64,000 nt of DNA from Novilysobacter_A longmucuonensis (GCF_046600735.1 NZ_JBJMAW010000001.1:398899-462898); one strand, 5' to 3'. Positions 49,684 through 58,581 are shown, counted from the first letter of the stretch. Program-made: numbers and translations. Notes: a model not told the origin generated them from the sequence alone.

Positions 49684-49890
49684 TCGCCCCTTCTCCCGCG
49701 GCGGGAGAGGGTTGGGGTGAGGGCACACGAAACGGCGCGTGCGGCGGGCTACGTAAGCGACAGCGCCTGCGTAAGCGAGAGCGCCTGGATGCGGTCTCGT
49801 CGTCATCTGCCGCCCCGCGTGCCCTCACCCCTTGCCCTCTCCCGCAAGCAGGGGGAGTCGGTGCCATGCGGGAGTCGCTTCGCTTATCTG
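49684..49890. repeat. CCCTCTCCCGC-type inverted elements between adk and mpl
   Basis: CTTCTCCCGCGGCGGGAG, then GTTGGGGTGAGGGCAC, and a facing CCCTCACCCCTTGCCCTC / TCCCGCAAGCAGGGGGAG unit. The frame of mpl is open through it only because stops are rare in this sequence. Confidence 0.8.
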
Positions 49891-49917
49891 CGCGGCTGTT
49901 CGAAGAGGCGTAAGCAT

Positions 49918-51366
49918 TTGAAACTACATATCTTGGGTGTGGCCGGCACCTTCATGGGCGGCGTCGCCGCACTGGCGCGCGAACTGGGCCACCAGGTCGA
50001 AGGCAGCGACCAGGCGGTTTACCCGCCGATGTCGACCCAGTTAAAAAACCTCGGCATCACGCTGCAGCAGGGCTATGCGCCCGAACACATCTCGGCCGAT
50101 TGCGACGAGGTCGTGATCGGCAATGCGCTCTCGCGCGGCAACCCGGCGGTCGAGCAGGTGCTCGACGACGGCCGTCCCTACAGCGCCGGTGCGCAGTGGC
50201 TGGCCGAACACGTGCTGCCGGGCCGCGAAGTGCTCGCGGTCGCCGGCACCCACGGCAAGACCACCACCAGCACGATCCTGACCTTTCTGCTGGAAGCCGC
50301 CGGCCGTGAACCCGGCTTCCTGATAGGCGGCGTGGCGGAGGATTTCGGGACGTCGGCGCGGCTGGGTCGAGGGGTCGCCGAACCCCCATCCGGCACTGCG
50401 CGCCATCCTCTCAAAGCGGAAGAAGGAGAGCAGGCGCCGGCCCTGGCGAGCCGCCCGCTCTTTGTGGTGGAAGCCGACGAATACGACACCGCGTTCTTCG
50501 ACAAGCGCAGCAAGTTCGTGCACTACCGGCCGCTGGTGGCGATCCTCAACAACCTCGAGTTCGACCACGCCGACATCTTTCCCGACATCGAGGCTATCCA
50601 GCGCCAGTTCCATCATCTGGTGCGCACCGTGCCGCGGCGTGGGCGCCTGATCGTCAACGGCGAGGATGCGCGCCTGGCCCAGGTGCTGGCGACGGGCTGC
50701 TGGACGCCGGTCGAGCGCTTCGGCCTCGATAGCGATGATTTCGACTGGACCGCGCGGCTGATCCAAGATGACGGCAGCGCATTCGCCGTGATCCACCGTG
50801 GCGTCGAACTCGGCCAGGTGCACTGGCCCCTGCTCGGCCGCCATAACGTGATGAACGCATTGGCCGCGCTGGCGACGGTCCATGCGGTCGGTGTCGATGT
50901 GGCGGCGCTGCTGCCGTCGCTGGCGGGGTTCCGCAGCGTCAAGCGTCGCATGGAGCTGATCGGCGAATGCGGTGGCGTCACCGTGTACGACGACTTCGCC
51001 CATCACCCCACCGCGATTGCGACCACCCTGGCCGGCTTGCGCGCCCGGATCGGCGATGAGCGCAGGATCGTGGTGGCGATGGAGCCGCGCAGCAACTCGA
51101 TGCGGCTGGGTGCGCACGCCGAGGCGCTGGCGCCGTCGCTGGCCGATGCCGATACCGTGGTGTTCCTGCACCGGCCGGAGCTAGCTTGGGACGCAAGCAA
51201 GGTCGTGGCCGGACTGCGCGGCCAGGGCGTGACGGCGGCCGATGTCGACACGCTGATCGCGGCGCTGCGCGAACGCGTGCTGCCGGGTGACCACGTGGTG
51301 TTCATGTCCAACGGGGGCTTCGACGGCGCCCCGCGGCGATTCCTTGCGGCGCTGCGCAGCGACTGA
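49918..51366 (+). CDS. mpl: UDP-MurNAc:L-Ala-gamma-D-Glu-meso-DAP ligase (cell-wall recycling)
   Basis: 482 residues from a TTG (LKLHILGVAGTFMGG); GAGG lies ten bases before it, and no ATG fits. Mpl joins recycled murein tripeptide to UDP-MurNAc. It has the Mur ATP loop AVAGTHGKTTTSTIL, the VVEADEYDTAFFDKRSKFVHY motif and DFAHHPTAIATTL. Between SARLG and FVVEADEYD there are about 30 extra residues (150-180) not expected in the family, encoded by a sequence that looks like an inserted palindromic element. Whether they are tolerated in the folded enzyme is unknown. Confidence 0.92.
   Translation: MKLHILGVAGTFMGGVAALARELGHQVEGSDQAVYPPMSTQLKNLGITLQQGYAPEHISADCDEVVIGNALSRGNPAVEQVLDDGRPYSAGAQWLAEHVLPGREVLAVAGTHGKTTTSTILTFLLEAAGREPGFLIGGVAEDFGTSARLGRGVAEPPSGTARHPLKAEEGEQAPALASRPLFVVEADEYDTAFFDKRSKFVHYRPLVAILNNLEFDHADIFPDIEAIQRQFHHLVRTVPRRGRLIVNGEDARLAQVLATGCWTPVERFGLDSDDFDWTARLIQDDGSAFAVIHRGVELGQVHWPLLGRHNVMNALAALATVHAVGVDVAALLPSLAGFRSVKRRMELIGECGGVTVYDDFAHHPTAIATTLAGLRARIGDERRIVVAMEPRSNSMRLGAHAEALAPSLADADTVVFLHRPELAWDASKVVAGLRGQGVTAADVDTLIAALRERVLPGDHVVFMSNGGFDGAPRRFLAALRSD
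50367..50458. repeat. Probable palindromic insertion inside mpl
   Basis: The stretch contains CCCCATCCGGCACTGCGCGC, then CCTCTC...GGAGAG arms. It resembles the proteobacterial intergenic palindrome usually read as CATCCGGCGCTGCGCGCC, then CTTCTCCCGC. It keeps the mpl frame open. Confidence 0.6.
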
Positions 51367-51390
51367 TGCCGGCCGGATTGGTGAAGAGCT

Positions 51391-51566
51391 TTTGACGCGG
51401 ATCAGAGCGAAAAAAAGCGGATCAAGCGGTTTGTGCTTGTGCACCGCGTAGGTGACCTCGCAAGCTCGCAGGGCAACACGCCCGCCGGCCAGTGCAGCAT
51501 CCTTGGCTGGCTCGATCTTGCAGATGCTCTATCCGCCTTTTTTCGCTCTGATCCGCGTCAAAAAAG
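51391..51566. repeat. Inverted element TTTGACGCGGATC, copy 3
   Basis: The left end TTTGACGCGGATCAGAGCG and the right end CGCTCTGATCCGCGTCAAAA bound about 175 bases between mpl and the Lon-like gene. No gene is present in 51367-51619. Confidence 0.88.
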
Positions 51567-51619
51567 CGCCTGCTCCAAACCCACGTACCCACCCCCAGAC
51601 CTGCGATACGCTGTCGGCG

Positions 51620-52192
51620 ATGTCGAGCGAGTCGCTATCGCTGTTCCCTCTGCACACCGTGCTGGTGCCCGGCGCCGCGCTGGGCCTGCGCATCTTCGAG
51701 CCGCGCTACCTCGACCTGATTCGCGACTGCAGCCGTCAGGAACGCGGCTTCGGCATCTGCCTGATCCTGGAAAGCGACGAGGAAGGCACCGCCGCCGCGG
51801 CAGCCTACGGCACCGAGGCGCTGATCGAGGATTTCGGCAGCGGCGATGACGGCCTGCTGACCCTCCAGGTCCGCGGGCACCGGCGGTTCCTGATCCGACG
51901 CGTGCGGGTGCGCGACAACGGCCTGCAGGTCGCGGAGGTGGCGTGGTGCGATGACGGGCCTGCGCAGTTGATCCGGCCCGAGCATGCGTTGCTGGCAACC
52001 CTGCTGCAGCAGATCCTGGAGCAGGTCGGTGGCGAGTACGCCAACGTCCCGGCGCGGCGCTTCGACGATGCGGTGTGGGTCGGCTGGCGCCTGGCCGAGC
52101 TGCTGCCGATGACCGACGAGCAGCGCCAGGCGCTTCTGCAGCACGACGACCCGCACGAACGCCTGCAGCAGGTGCTGTCGCTACTGCCCTGA
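51620..52192 (+). CDS. Lon N-terminal-domain (substrate-binding) protein
   Basis: 190 residues. It has only the LON substrate-binding domain: LSLFPLHTVLVPGAALGLRIFEPRYLDLIRDCS, then a region ending with an acidic-loop helix bundle (RPEHALLATLLQQILEQV). There is no AAA or protease part, so it is a stand-alone LON-domain protein of unknown function; a proteostasis link is only an inference. The ATG at 51620 has no good Shine-Dalgarno sequence. Its last 12 bases overlap the convergent DedA-PAP2 gene. Confidence 0.88.
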   Translation: MSSESLSLFPLHTVLVPGAALGLRIFEPRYLDLIRDCSRQERGFGICLILESDEEGTAAAAAYGTEALIEDFGSGDDGLLTLQVRGHRRFLIRRVRVRDNGLQVAEVAWCDDGPAQLIRPEHALLATLLQQILEQVGGEYANVPARRFDDAVWVGWRLAELLPMTDEQRQALLQHDDPHERLQQVLSLLP

Positions 52193-54193
52193 GTCGGCGC
52201 TGTCGCCGGGTTCGATTTGCAGGCGCAGCACCGGATGTCCGGTCTGCGGGTGGGCCGCCTCGCGCTGCTCGAACCGGCTCAGCGCCTCGCGCACCAGCGC
52301 GTGCGCGCGATGCTCATCCGACCCCGGGCGCCACAGCACCACCGCGTCCAGTGGCTTGATCAGGTGCAGGGCCTGGCTGGTGCCGAGCCACAAGGCACGC
52401 CCATCGTCGAGCGCGGCGGGAGCCGGCCACAGGCGGATTGCGTAGCGTTGGCCCGGGTGTTCGCCCTCGCGCAGCATCAGCAGTGCTTCGGCCTGGGCAT
52501 CGAGCGTCGCCGGCAGCACGACCTGCTCGTGCGGCGCTATGTCGTCGTCGAGCAGGGCGACCGCCGCGGTCCAGTCGGCCTGCGGCTGCACGCGCCAGCC
52601 CTCGGCCTCGAGGGTGGCCTGCAATGGCGCCAGCGGCCCGGCGATCTGCAGGTCGAGCGGCCAGCGCTGGCGCACATCGTTCTCGTTGCGTTGCGCGGGC
52701 AGCATCGCCCAGTCGCTGCGCCACCAGTCCCCGGCGTCGATCACTTGCTGTGGCGTGGCGGCATGGAACTTCGCCAGCAGGCCCTCGGCCGCGCGCGGCC
52801 CATGCCACAGCGCGGCTGCGGCAAAGCTGCCGTAGAACAGCGCCGCCAGCGGCCGCATCCAGAACGAACGCGCGACATGGCGGCGGTAGGCGATCCCCAG
52901 CACCAGCAGCCACAGCAGGCCGAAAAGGGTGCCGCCGATCAGGTCACTCGGCCAGTGCGCTCCCAGGTACAGCCGCGCGAAGCCGACCACCGTGGTCACC
53001 ACGCCGGCCAGCAGGTATGGCCAGACCCGCTTGCGGCCGGGCAACTCGCGTGCGATCAGGATCGCGAAGAAACCAAAGGTGATCGTGGTCATGGTCACCG
53101 CAACCGACGGGAAGCCGAAACCGGCCGGCGCGGTCGGCGGGCGCGGCATCTCGATCGCGGCCCCGAGCAGGGCGGTCAGCACCAGGCCGAACACCAGCGC
53201 CGCCAGCCAGTGCGCCGCGGCCATCCAGCGCCGGCGCCACAGCAGATAGGCCAGCGCGACCGCGGCGGCGGTGCCGAGCACCGGGGCATCGCCGATGCCG
53301 GCCAGCCCGGCCATCAGCCGGTCGGCGAGCGGATTGCGCAGGCGCCACATCAGGTCGTGCACGGTGTGGTCCAGCGCGAGCGGCCCGCCGCTGGCCAGCA
53401 GCGTCGCCAGCAGCGTGAACCAGATCCAGCTGATGCCCAGCAGGCACACCGCGAGGATCGCCAGCGAGGGCGATTCGGGTCGGTTCGGGTCAATCAACGC
53501 GGCCGCGTACCGACCCAGCCGCGGATGCGCCCGGGTCCACAGCAGGGCACGCGCAAGCAGGCTGTCGGCATGCGCGGCGAACCACCGCCAGGTGTAGAGC
53601 ACCACCGCCCAGACCAGCGCGATCGCCAGCACCAGACCCGCCAGCGCCAGCGCCAGCCGGTCGGCCACCGCGGCCACCGCCTCGTAGGAAGCTCCCAGCA
53701 CCCAGCCCGGCGCCAACAGCAGCGCCGCCCAGGCCACGCACGCCACCAGGCTGGTCAGCGCGTAGGCACGCAGCGGCATGTGCAGCATCCCGGCGATGGC
53801 TGGCACAAAGGGCCGCATCGCGCCGACGAAGCGTGCGATCACGATGCCCCGGATGCCATGGCGGCGGAACAGCGTCTCGCCACGATCGAGCCATTGCGGG
53901 TAGCGCGCGAATGGCCAGCGCCCGCGCAGCTGCGCGCCCCAGCGCCGACCGATCCAGTAGCTCAGCGCATCACCGCTGAACGCGCCGACGGTCGCGGCGG
54001 CCAACGCGTACGGCCCGTTGATATGGCCCAGCCCGATCAGCGCACCGACCGCGAACAGCATCGGCAGGGCCGGCACGACGATGCCGACGATGACCAGGGC
54101 ATCGCAGAACGCGATCAGAAAGACCAGCGCGCCGGCCGCGACCGGATTCGCGCTGAGCCACGCGGTCGCACTTTCGATCCAGGCCGAGTCCAT
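52181..54193 (-). CDS. DedA-PAP2-LssY multi-domain membrane protein
   Basis: 670 residues. The N-terminal DedA domain (about 1-200) has FRRHGIRGIVIARFVGAMRPFVPAIAGM. A middle membrane domain of PAP2 type (about 250-430) has EMPRPPTA and ARLYLGAHWPSDLIGG. A soluble LssY-like C-terminus covers about 500-670. The canonical PAP2 PSGH motif is replaced by FPSVAV, so the usual catalytic His is absent, although the later H...D motif is kept. DedA proteins scramble or transport lipid carriers and PAP2 domains dephosphorylate them. The ATG at 54193 is chosen; upstream in-frame sequence is 7-bp repeat. Confidence 0.88.
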   Translation of the reverse strand: MDSAWIESATAWLSANPVAAGALVFLIAFCDALVIVGIVVPALPMLFAVGALIGLGHINGPYALAAATVGAFSGDALSYWIGRRWGAQLRGRWPFARYPQWLDRGETLFRRHGIRGIVIARFVGAMRPFVPAIAGMLHMPLRAYALTSLVACVAWAALLLAPGWVLGASYEAVAAVADRLALALAGLVLAIALVWAVVLYTWRWFAAHADSLLARALLWTRAHPRLGRYAAALIDPNRPESPSLAILAVCLLGISWIWFTLLATLLASGGPLALDHTVHDLMWRLRNPLADRLMAGLAGIGDAPVLGTAAAVALAYLLWRRRWMAAAHWLAALVFGLVLTALLGAAIEMPRPPTAPAGFGFPSVAVTMTTITFGFFAILIARELPGRKRVWPYLLAGVVTTVVGFARLYLGAHWPSDLIGGTLFGLLWLLVLGIAYRRHVARSFWMRPLAALFYGSFAAAALWHGPRAAEGLLAKFHAATPQQVIDAGDWWRSDWAMLPAQRNENDVRQRWPLDLQIAGPLAPLQATLEAEGWRVQPQADWTAAVALLDDDIAPHEQVVLPATLDAQAEALLMLREGEHPGQRYAIRLWPAPAALDDGRALWLGTSQALHLIKPLDAVVLWRPGSDEHRAHALVREALSRFEQREAAHPQTGHPVLRLQIEPGDSADSGQ

Positions 54194-54248
54194 CGGGGGA
54201 TTATGGCAGTGCTGACGGATTCGATTGGGGGCTCGGGACCGCACACTC

Positions 54249-54311
54249 GGAATCCGGAATCCGGAATCCGGAATCCGGAACCCGGAACCCGGAACCCGGA
54301 ACCCGAGTCCC
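54249..54311. repeat. Nine tandem heptads (GGAATCC/GGAACCC/GAGTCCC)
   Basis: Four GGAATCC, four GGAACCC, then one GAGTCCC, all 7 bp and contiguous, between the DedA-PAP2 start and the kinase-like gene. The unit changes along the array. Confidence 0.93.
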
Positions 54312-54373
54312 GCCCCGCGACTTGCGGCACGGCTCAGGCTTCCTCCTGCCGGGCGGTTCCGTAAACTGCCCGG

Positions 54374-55045
54374 ATGCATGCATCGATCCGCTCCGAGGTA
54401 ACCGAGGTCGCTGAGCTGAAGGCCGACAGCTTCGGCCGGATTGCGCTGATGCGTGGTGACGCCGGTCTGTTCGTGCGCCGCGACCTGGCCCACGTGCCGC
54501 TGTGGCTGCGGCTGCCGGCGTGGTGGCTGGCACGACGCGAGGCACGTGCGCTGCGTCGGTTGGACGGGCTGCCGGCGACACCGCCACTGTTGCGCTGGGA
54601 CGGCCGCCGACTGGATCGTGGGTATCTGGACGGCGCGGCCATGCACCAGCGACCGCCGCATGGCGATCGCGCGTATTTCCGGCAGGCGCGCGCCCTGCTG
54701 CAGCAGCTGCACCGGCACGGCCTGGCCCACAACGACCTCGCCAAGGAAGCCAACTGGCTGATGCTGGCCGACGGCACGCCCGCGATCATCGATTTTCAGC
54801 TCGCCATCATCGGCAATCCACGCTCGCCCTGGATGCGCCTGCTCGCACGCGAGGACCTGCGCCACCTGCTCAAGCACAAGCGGACCTACTGCCCCGATGC
54901 AATCACCCCGGTCGAGCGCCGCGTGCTCCAGCGCGCGTCGTGGTTGCGCCACGCCTGGTTCGCCACCGGCAAGCCGGTCTACCGCTTCGTGACGCGCAAG
55001 CTGTTGAAATGGGAAGACAACGAGGGCCAAGGTCCCAAACTCTGA
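54374..55045 (+). CDS. RIO-like / small-molecule kinase-fold protein
   Basis: 223 residues with a compact protein-kinase-like fold. The catalytic loop reads LHRHGLAHNDLAKEANWLML (Asp in HND) and the metal motif IIDFQLAI replaces DFG. A Gly-loop-like start (SFGRIALMRGDAGLFVRRDL) precedes them. The layout fits the RIO1/lipopolysaccharide-kinase-like superfamily. Substrate (protein, sugar or lipid) is unknown. It is divergent from the DedA-PAP2 gene across a heptad array. Confidence 0.78.
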   Translation: MHASIRSEVTEVAELKADSFGRIALMRGDAGLFVRRDLAHVPLWLRLPAWWLARREARALRRLDGLPATPPLLRWDGRRLDRGYLDGAAMHQRPPHGDRAYFRQARALLQQLHRHGLAHNDLAKEANWLMLADGTPAIIDFQLAIIGNPRSPWMRLLAREDLRHLLKHKRTYCPDAITPVERRVLQRASWLRHAWFATGKPVYRFVTRKLLKWEDNEGQGPKL

Positions 55046-55057
55046 TCTCGCGGCTCT

Positions 55058-55133
55058 GTAGAAGCGGCTTCAGCCGCGACCGGATGCTTGGTTGCTCGCA
55101 CCGACTCCTGATTGCGGCTGAAGCCGCTTCTAC
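55058..55133. repeat. Family A REP pair (GTAGAAGCGGCTTC variant)
   Basis: GTAGAAGCGGCTTCAGCCGC and an inverted AAGCCGCTTCTAC copy. It ends about 33 bases before the SDR start. Confidence 0.92.
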
Positions 55134-55166
55134 AATGGGATCCGGCCTCCTGTGTTGGAAACTTTC

Positions 55167-56006
55167 ATGACCACGCTATCGGGCAAGACCCTTTTCATCA
55201 CCGGCGCCTCGCGTGGCATTGGCCGGGCGATTGCGCTGCGCGCCGCTCGTGACGGTGCCTGCATCGCCATCGCCTCCAAATCCGCAGTTGCCAACCCGAA
55301 GCTGCCCGGCACCATCCACAGCGTCGCGCGCGAGGTGGAATCGGCCGGTGGACAGGCGCTCGCGCTCCAGTGCGACATCCGCGAGGAGGACCAGGTCCGC
55401 GCGGCGGTCGCGGCGACGGTCGATGCGTTCGGCGGCATCGACATCCTGGTCAACAACGCCAGCGCGATCTGGCTGCGCGGCACCCTGGACACGCCGATGA
55501 AGCGCTTCGACCTGATGCAGCAGGTCAACGCACGCGGCAGCTTCCTGTGCGCGCAGGCCTGCCTGCCATACCTGCTGCAGGCGCCGGACCCGCACATCCT
55601 GACCCTGGCGCCGCCGCCGAGTCTCGACCCGAAATGGTGGGCGCCGCACACCGGCTACACGCTCGCCAAGATGGGCATGAGCTTCGTCACCCTCGGGCTT
55701 GCCGCCGAGTTCGGCTCGCAGGGTGTCGCAGTCAACGCGTTGTGGCCGCGCACCATCATCGCCACCGACGCGATCAACATGATTCCCGGGGTCGATGCCG
55801 CGCGTTGCCGCAAGCCGGAGATCGTCGCCGACGCGGCCCACGCCGTGCTCTGTACGCCAGCCGAGCAGCGCAATGGCGAATTCCTGATCGATGAGGACGT
55901 ACTGCGTGCGCACGGCGTCACCGATTTTTCCGGTTACGCGGTCGATCCGGCGCAGATGCTGCTGCCGGACCTGTTCCTGGACATTCCGGTTGGAGACGAA
56001 GCATGA
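55167..56006 (+). CDS. Short-chain dehydrogenase/reductase (HSDL2-like)
   Basis: 279 residues. The Rossmann NAD(P) motif is TLFITGASRGIGRAIA (about 8-23) and the NNAS motif is DILVNNASAIW. The active-site region has Tyr/Lys spacing in TGYTLAKMG; the usual Ser lies in LAPPPS. The long NPKLPGTIHSVAREVE insertion and the C-terminal DFSGYAVDP stretch resemble hydroxysteroid-dehydrogenase-like protein 2 and bacterial homologues. Substrate is unknown. ATG 55167 is chosen over an upstream TTG. Confidence 0.88.
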   Translation: MTTLSGKTLFITGASRGIGRAIALRAARDGACIAIASKSAVANPKLPGTIHSVAREVESAGGQALALQCDIREEDQVRAAVAATVDAFGGIDILVNNASAIWLRGTLDTPMKRFDLMQQVNARGSFLCAQACLPYLLQAPDPHILTLAPPPSLDPKWWAPHTGYTLAKMGMSFVTLGLAAEFGSQGVAVNALWPRTIIATDAINMIPGVDAARCRKPEIVADAAHAVLCTPAEQRNGEFLIDEDVLRAHGVTDFSGYAVDPAQMLLPDLFLDIPVGDEA

Positions 56007-56016
56007 CGGCTGCTCC

Positions 56017-56078
56017 GTAGGCTGGGCTGACAAGCCCAGCGGCTGTCACCTGCGGCTGGGTTTGTCAGTCCAGCCTAC
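56017..56078. repeat. GTAG palindrome pair, family G
   Basis: GTAGGCTGGGCTGACAAGCC, then an inverted TGGGTTTGTCAGTCCAGCCTAC unit, between the SDR and the ion-channel gene. Confidence 0.88.
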
Positions 56079-56119
56079 GGGTCTGTGGTCCGTGGCGTTC
56101 CGCTCACCCGCGTGTCGTT

Positions 56120-56992
56120 CTATCCCATCGCGGCCGGCAGTTTGTGGCCGCAACAGCGGCAGTACAGCGCATCGGGGTCGTGGCCTTCAAGCCCGCATTG
56201 CGGACAGCCGCGCATGTCGAGACGATCCGGATCCTGTGAGGCCTCGCGCAGGCTGCCGACCAGCTCCGCGGTGTAGATACCGGTGGGTATCGCGATCACG
56301 CTGTAGCCGATCAGGATCAGCACCGATGCCACGAAACGTCCAAACGACGTGCCTGGCGCGATGTCGCCGAAGCCGACCGTGGCCATCGTCACGATCGCCC
56401 AGTACATGCCGGTCGGGATGCTGTGGAAGCCATGCTCCGGGCCTTCGATCACGTACATCAGCGCGCCGAAGATCACCACCACCGTCAGCACTGCGCAGAT
56501 GAACACGAAGATCTTGCGCCGGCTGCGCCACAGCGCTCCGATCAGCACGCCGCTCTCCTCGACATACTGGGTCAGCTTGAGGATGCGGAACAGCCGCAGG
56601 ATGCGCAGGATGCGCACCACCAGCAGGCTCTGGCTGCCGGGGAACAGCACCGACAGGTAGGTCGGCAGGATCGACAGCAGGTCGATCAGGCCCCAGGTGC
56701 TGAAGGCATACCGCAACGGCCGCTTCACCACCGCCAGCCGCAAGGCGTACTCCAGGGTGAACACCAGTGTGAAGCCCCATTCGATGGCGTACAGCGTGTC
56801 GGCGTGTGCGGCATGGATGTCGTCGACGCTGTCGAGCATCACCACGATCACGCTGGCCAGGATCACCACGATCAGCAGCAGGTCGAAGTTGCGCGACGGC
56901 GGGGTGTCGTGGCGATAGATGATGTCGAACCACCGGCGTCGCCAGCCGTTCTCCGTGGCGGGATTGAGTTGCGGGGCGAGCAGCGGGCGCAT
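56120..56992 (-). CDS. Voltage-gated potassium-channel-like protein with C-terminal zinc ribbon
   Basis: 290 residues with six membrane segments. S4 carries spaced arginines in RILRILRLFRILKL (127-140). The pore helix and selectivity filter read MATVGFGDIAPG, with F in place of the usual Y (205-210). After S6 there is a short linker and a CX2C...CX2C zinc ribbon (C263, C266, C278, C281) ending CRCCGHKL. The ribbon is an unusual addition for a Kv-type channel and might tie gating to metal or redox state, which is inference. Confidence 0.85.
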   Translation of the reverse strand: MRPLLAPQLNPATENGWRRRWFDIIYRHDTPPSRNFDLLLIVVILASVIVVMLDSVDDIHAAHADTLYAIEWGFTLVFTLEYALRLAVVKRPLRYAFSTWGLIDLLSILPTYLSVLFPGSQSLLVVRILRILRLFRILKLTQYVEESGVLIGALWRSRRKIFVFICAVLTVVVIFGALMYVIEGPEHGFHSIPTGMYWAIVTMATVGFGDIAPGTSFGRFVASVLILIGYSVIAIPTGIYTAELVGSLREASQDPDRLDMRGCPQCGLEGHDPDALYCRCCGHKLPAAMG

Positions 56993-57335
56993 CGGGGTTC
57001 CTCCAGCCGGCAGTGTGGCGCAGCGGCGGTGGTGAACGGCGGGAATGCGCCCAGTCTATCCAGCCGTCACATGATGGCGGCGACCACAGATCCGCTGCAG
57101 TCCCTTGGATCGGGCGGGGGCACCTACGCTCAACTGAAGCAGCAAGCCCGCGTTACCCTTGCAGTCACCCGACTTCCACGAGGCCTTCCGTGATGATGCT
57201 GACCATCCCCGGGCTGCTGATAGCGACTCGATTGCAGCACGATGTCGGCCGCGGCCAGCGCAAGCGGCACGTCGGGAGCCCGGTCCCAGGTCGAGGCGCC
57301 CGTGCGCAGTGCCCGCCGCGGCAGTGGTCGATCAC
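56993..57335. other. Intergenic region, nothing recognised
   Basis: No gene, palindrome or repeat is evident. It contains the region upstream of the ion-channel gene (minus) and presumably the promoter of the FMN oxidase gene (plus). Confidence 0.5.
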
Positions 57336-58478
57336 GTGAGCCCGACGTCCGGCCCGCCCTTGCCACCGCTGGAGCAGGTGCCGCCGCAGATTGCAGCGGT
57401 CGGCGACTACGACGCCTTCGCGCGCGATCGCATGAGCGATGCGGTGTGGGCCTGGCTCAGTGGCGGCGCTGCCGACGAGATCACGCTGCGCGAGAACGCC
57501 GCGGCGTTCTCGCGACTGCGGCTGCAGGGCCGGGTGCTGTCGGATCTCGCCGGCGGCGACACCCGCGTGTCGTTGTTTGGCGATGTCTTGCAGTATCCGG
57601 TGCTGCTCGCGCCGATTCCCTACCACAAGCTGGTGCATCCGCACGGCGAGCTCGGCACCGTGCTCGGCGCCTCCGCGCTCAAGGCCGGCATGGTGGTCAG
57701 CATGCAGGCCAGCGTCGCACTGGAGGACATCGCCCGGGTTGCGCAGACACCGCTGTGGTTCCAGATGTGCCTGCAGCACGATCGAGGTTTTATCGGCGAA
57801 CTGCTGCGGCGGGTCGAGGCGGCCGGCTACCGCGCGCTGGTGGTGAGCGTCGACGCCCCGGTCAGTGGTGTCCGCAACCGCGAGCAGCGCGCCGGTTTCG
57901 CACTGCCCGAAGAGATTGGCGCGGTCAATCTGGCCGGCATGCCCGCCATTCCGACCCAGACCGCACGCGCCGGCGAGACGTCGCTGTTCGACAGCCCGCT
58001 GATAGCCGCGGCACCAACCTGGCGCGACATCGAGTGGCTGCAGTCGCAGACCTCGTTGCCGGTCGTGCTGAAGGGCGTGATGTCGGCACGCGACGCGGTG
58101 CGCGCCGCCGAGACCGGCGTATCCGGACTGGTGGTGTCCAACCACGGCGGCCGCACGCTCGACACCTTGCCGGCGACGATCGATGTCTTGCCGCGCATCG
58201 CGCAGGCACTGAATGGCCGGCTGCCGCTGCTGCTCGATGGTGGCATCCGGCGCGGCACCGACGTGCTCAAGGCGCTGGCGCTGGGCGCCGACGCGGTGAT
58301 GATCGGACGGCCATACCTGCAGGGTCTCGCCACCGCAGGGCCGGTCGGGGTCGCGCATGTGCTGCACCTGCTGCGCACCGAGCTGGAGATGGCAATGGTG
58401 CTGACCGGGTGTCGCAATCTCGCCGCGATCGATTCTTCGGTGGTGGAACCGTCAACGGCGACCCTCCAGGACCGGTGA
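57336..58478 (+). CDS. FMN-dependent alpha-hydroxy acid oxidase/dehydrogenase
   Basis: 380 residues from a GTG; another GTG at 57324 would add four. It is a TIM barrel of the lactate/glycolate oxidase family. Features are PVLLAPIPYHKLVHPHGEL, FQMCLQHDRG, LPVVLKGVM with the FMN-contacting Lys, VSNHGGRTLD with the catalytic His, and the phosphate site DGGIRRGTDVLKALALGADAVMIGRPYLQGL. It oxidises an L-2-hydroxyacid to the 2-oxoacid; which acid is unknown. It is convergent with the siderophore-type receptor gene. Confidence 0.9.
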   Translation: MSPTSGPPLPPLEQVPPQIAAVGDYDAFARDRMSDAVWAWLSGGAADEITLRENAAAFSRLRLQGRVLSDLAGGDTRVSLFGDVLQYPVLLAPIPYHKLVHPHGELGTVLGASALKAGMVVSMQASVALEDIARVAQTPLWFQMCLQHDRGFIGELLRRVEAAGYRALVVSVDAPVSGVRNREQRAGFALPEEIGAVNLAGMPAIPTQTARAGETSLFDSPLIAAAPTWRDIEWLQSQTSLPVVLKGVMSARDAVRAAETGVSGLVVSNHGGRTLDTLPATIDVLPRIAQALNGRLPLLLDGGIRRGTDVLKALALGADAVMIGRPYLQGLATAGPVGVAHVLHLLRTELEMAMVLTGCRNLAAIDSSVVEPSTATLQDR

Positions 58479-58527
58479 GCAGGCCCTTGCCACGCTGAAT
58501 GCCTGGAAAGTCGTTGCGAAGCGGAAC

Positions 58528-58564
58528 AAAAAGGTGCCGCAGACCCATGGGAATCCGCGGCACC
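58528..58564 (-). terminator. Rho-independent terminator of the TonB receptor gene
   Basis: On the minus strand, GGTGCCGC pairs with GCGGCACC (58533-58540 and 58557-58564) and is followed by five Ts (58528-58532), just after the receptor stop. Confidence 0.88.
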
Positions 58565-58581
58565 TGCCGTTGATGCAACTG

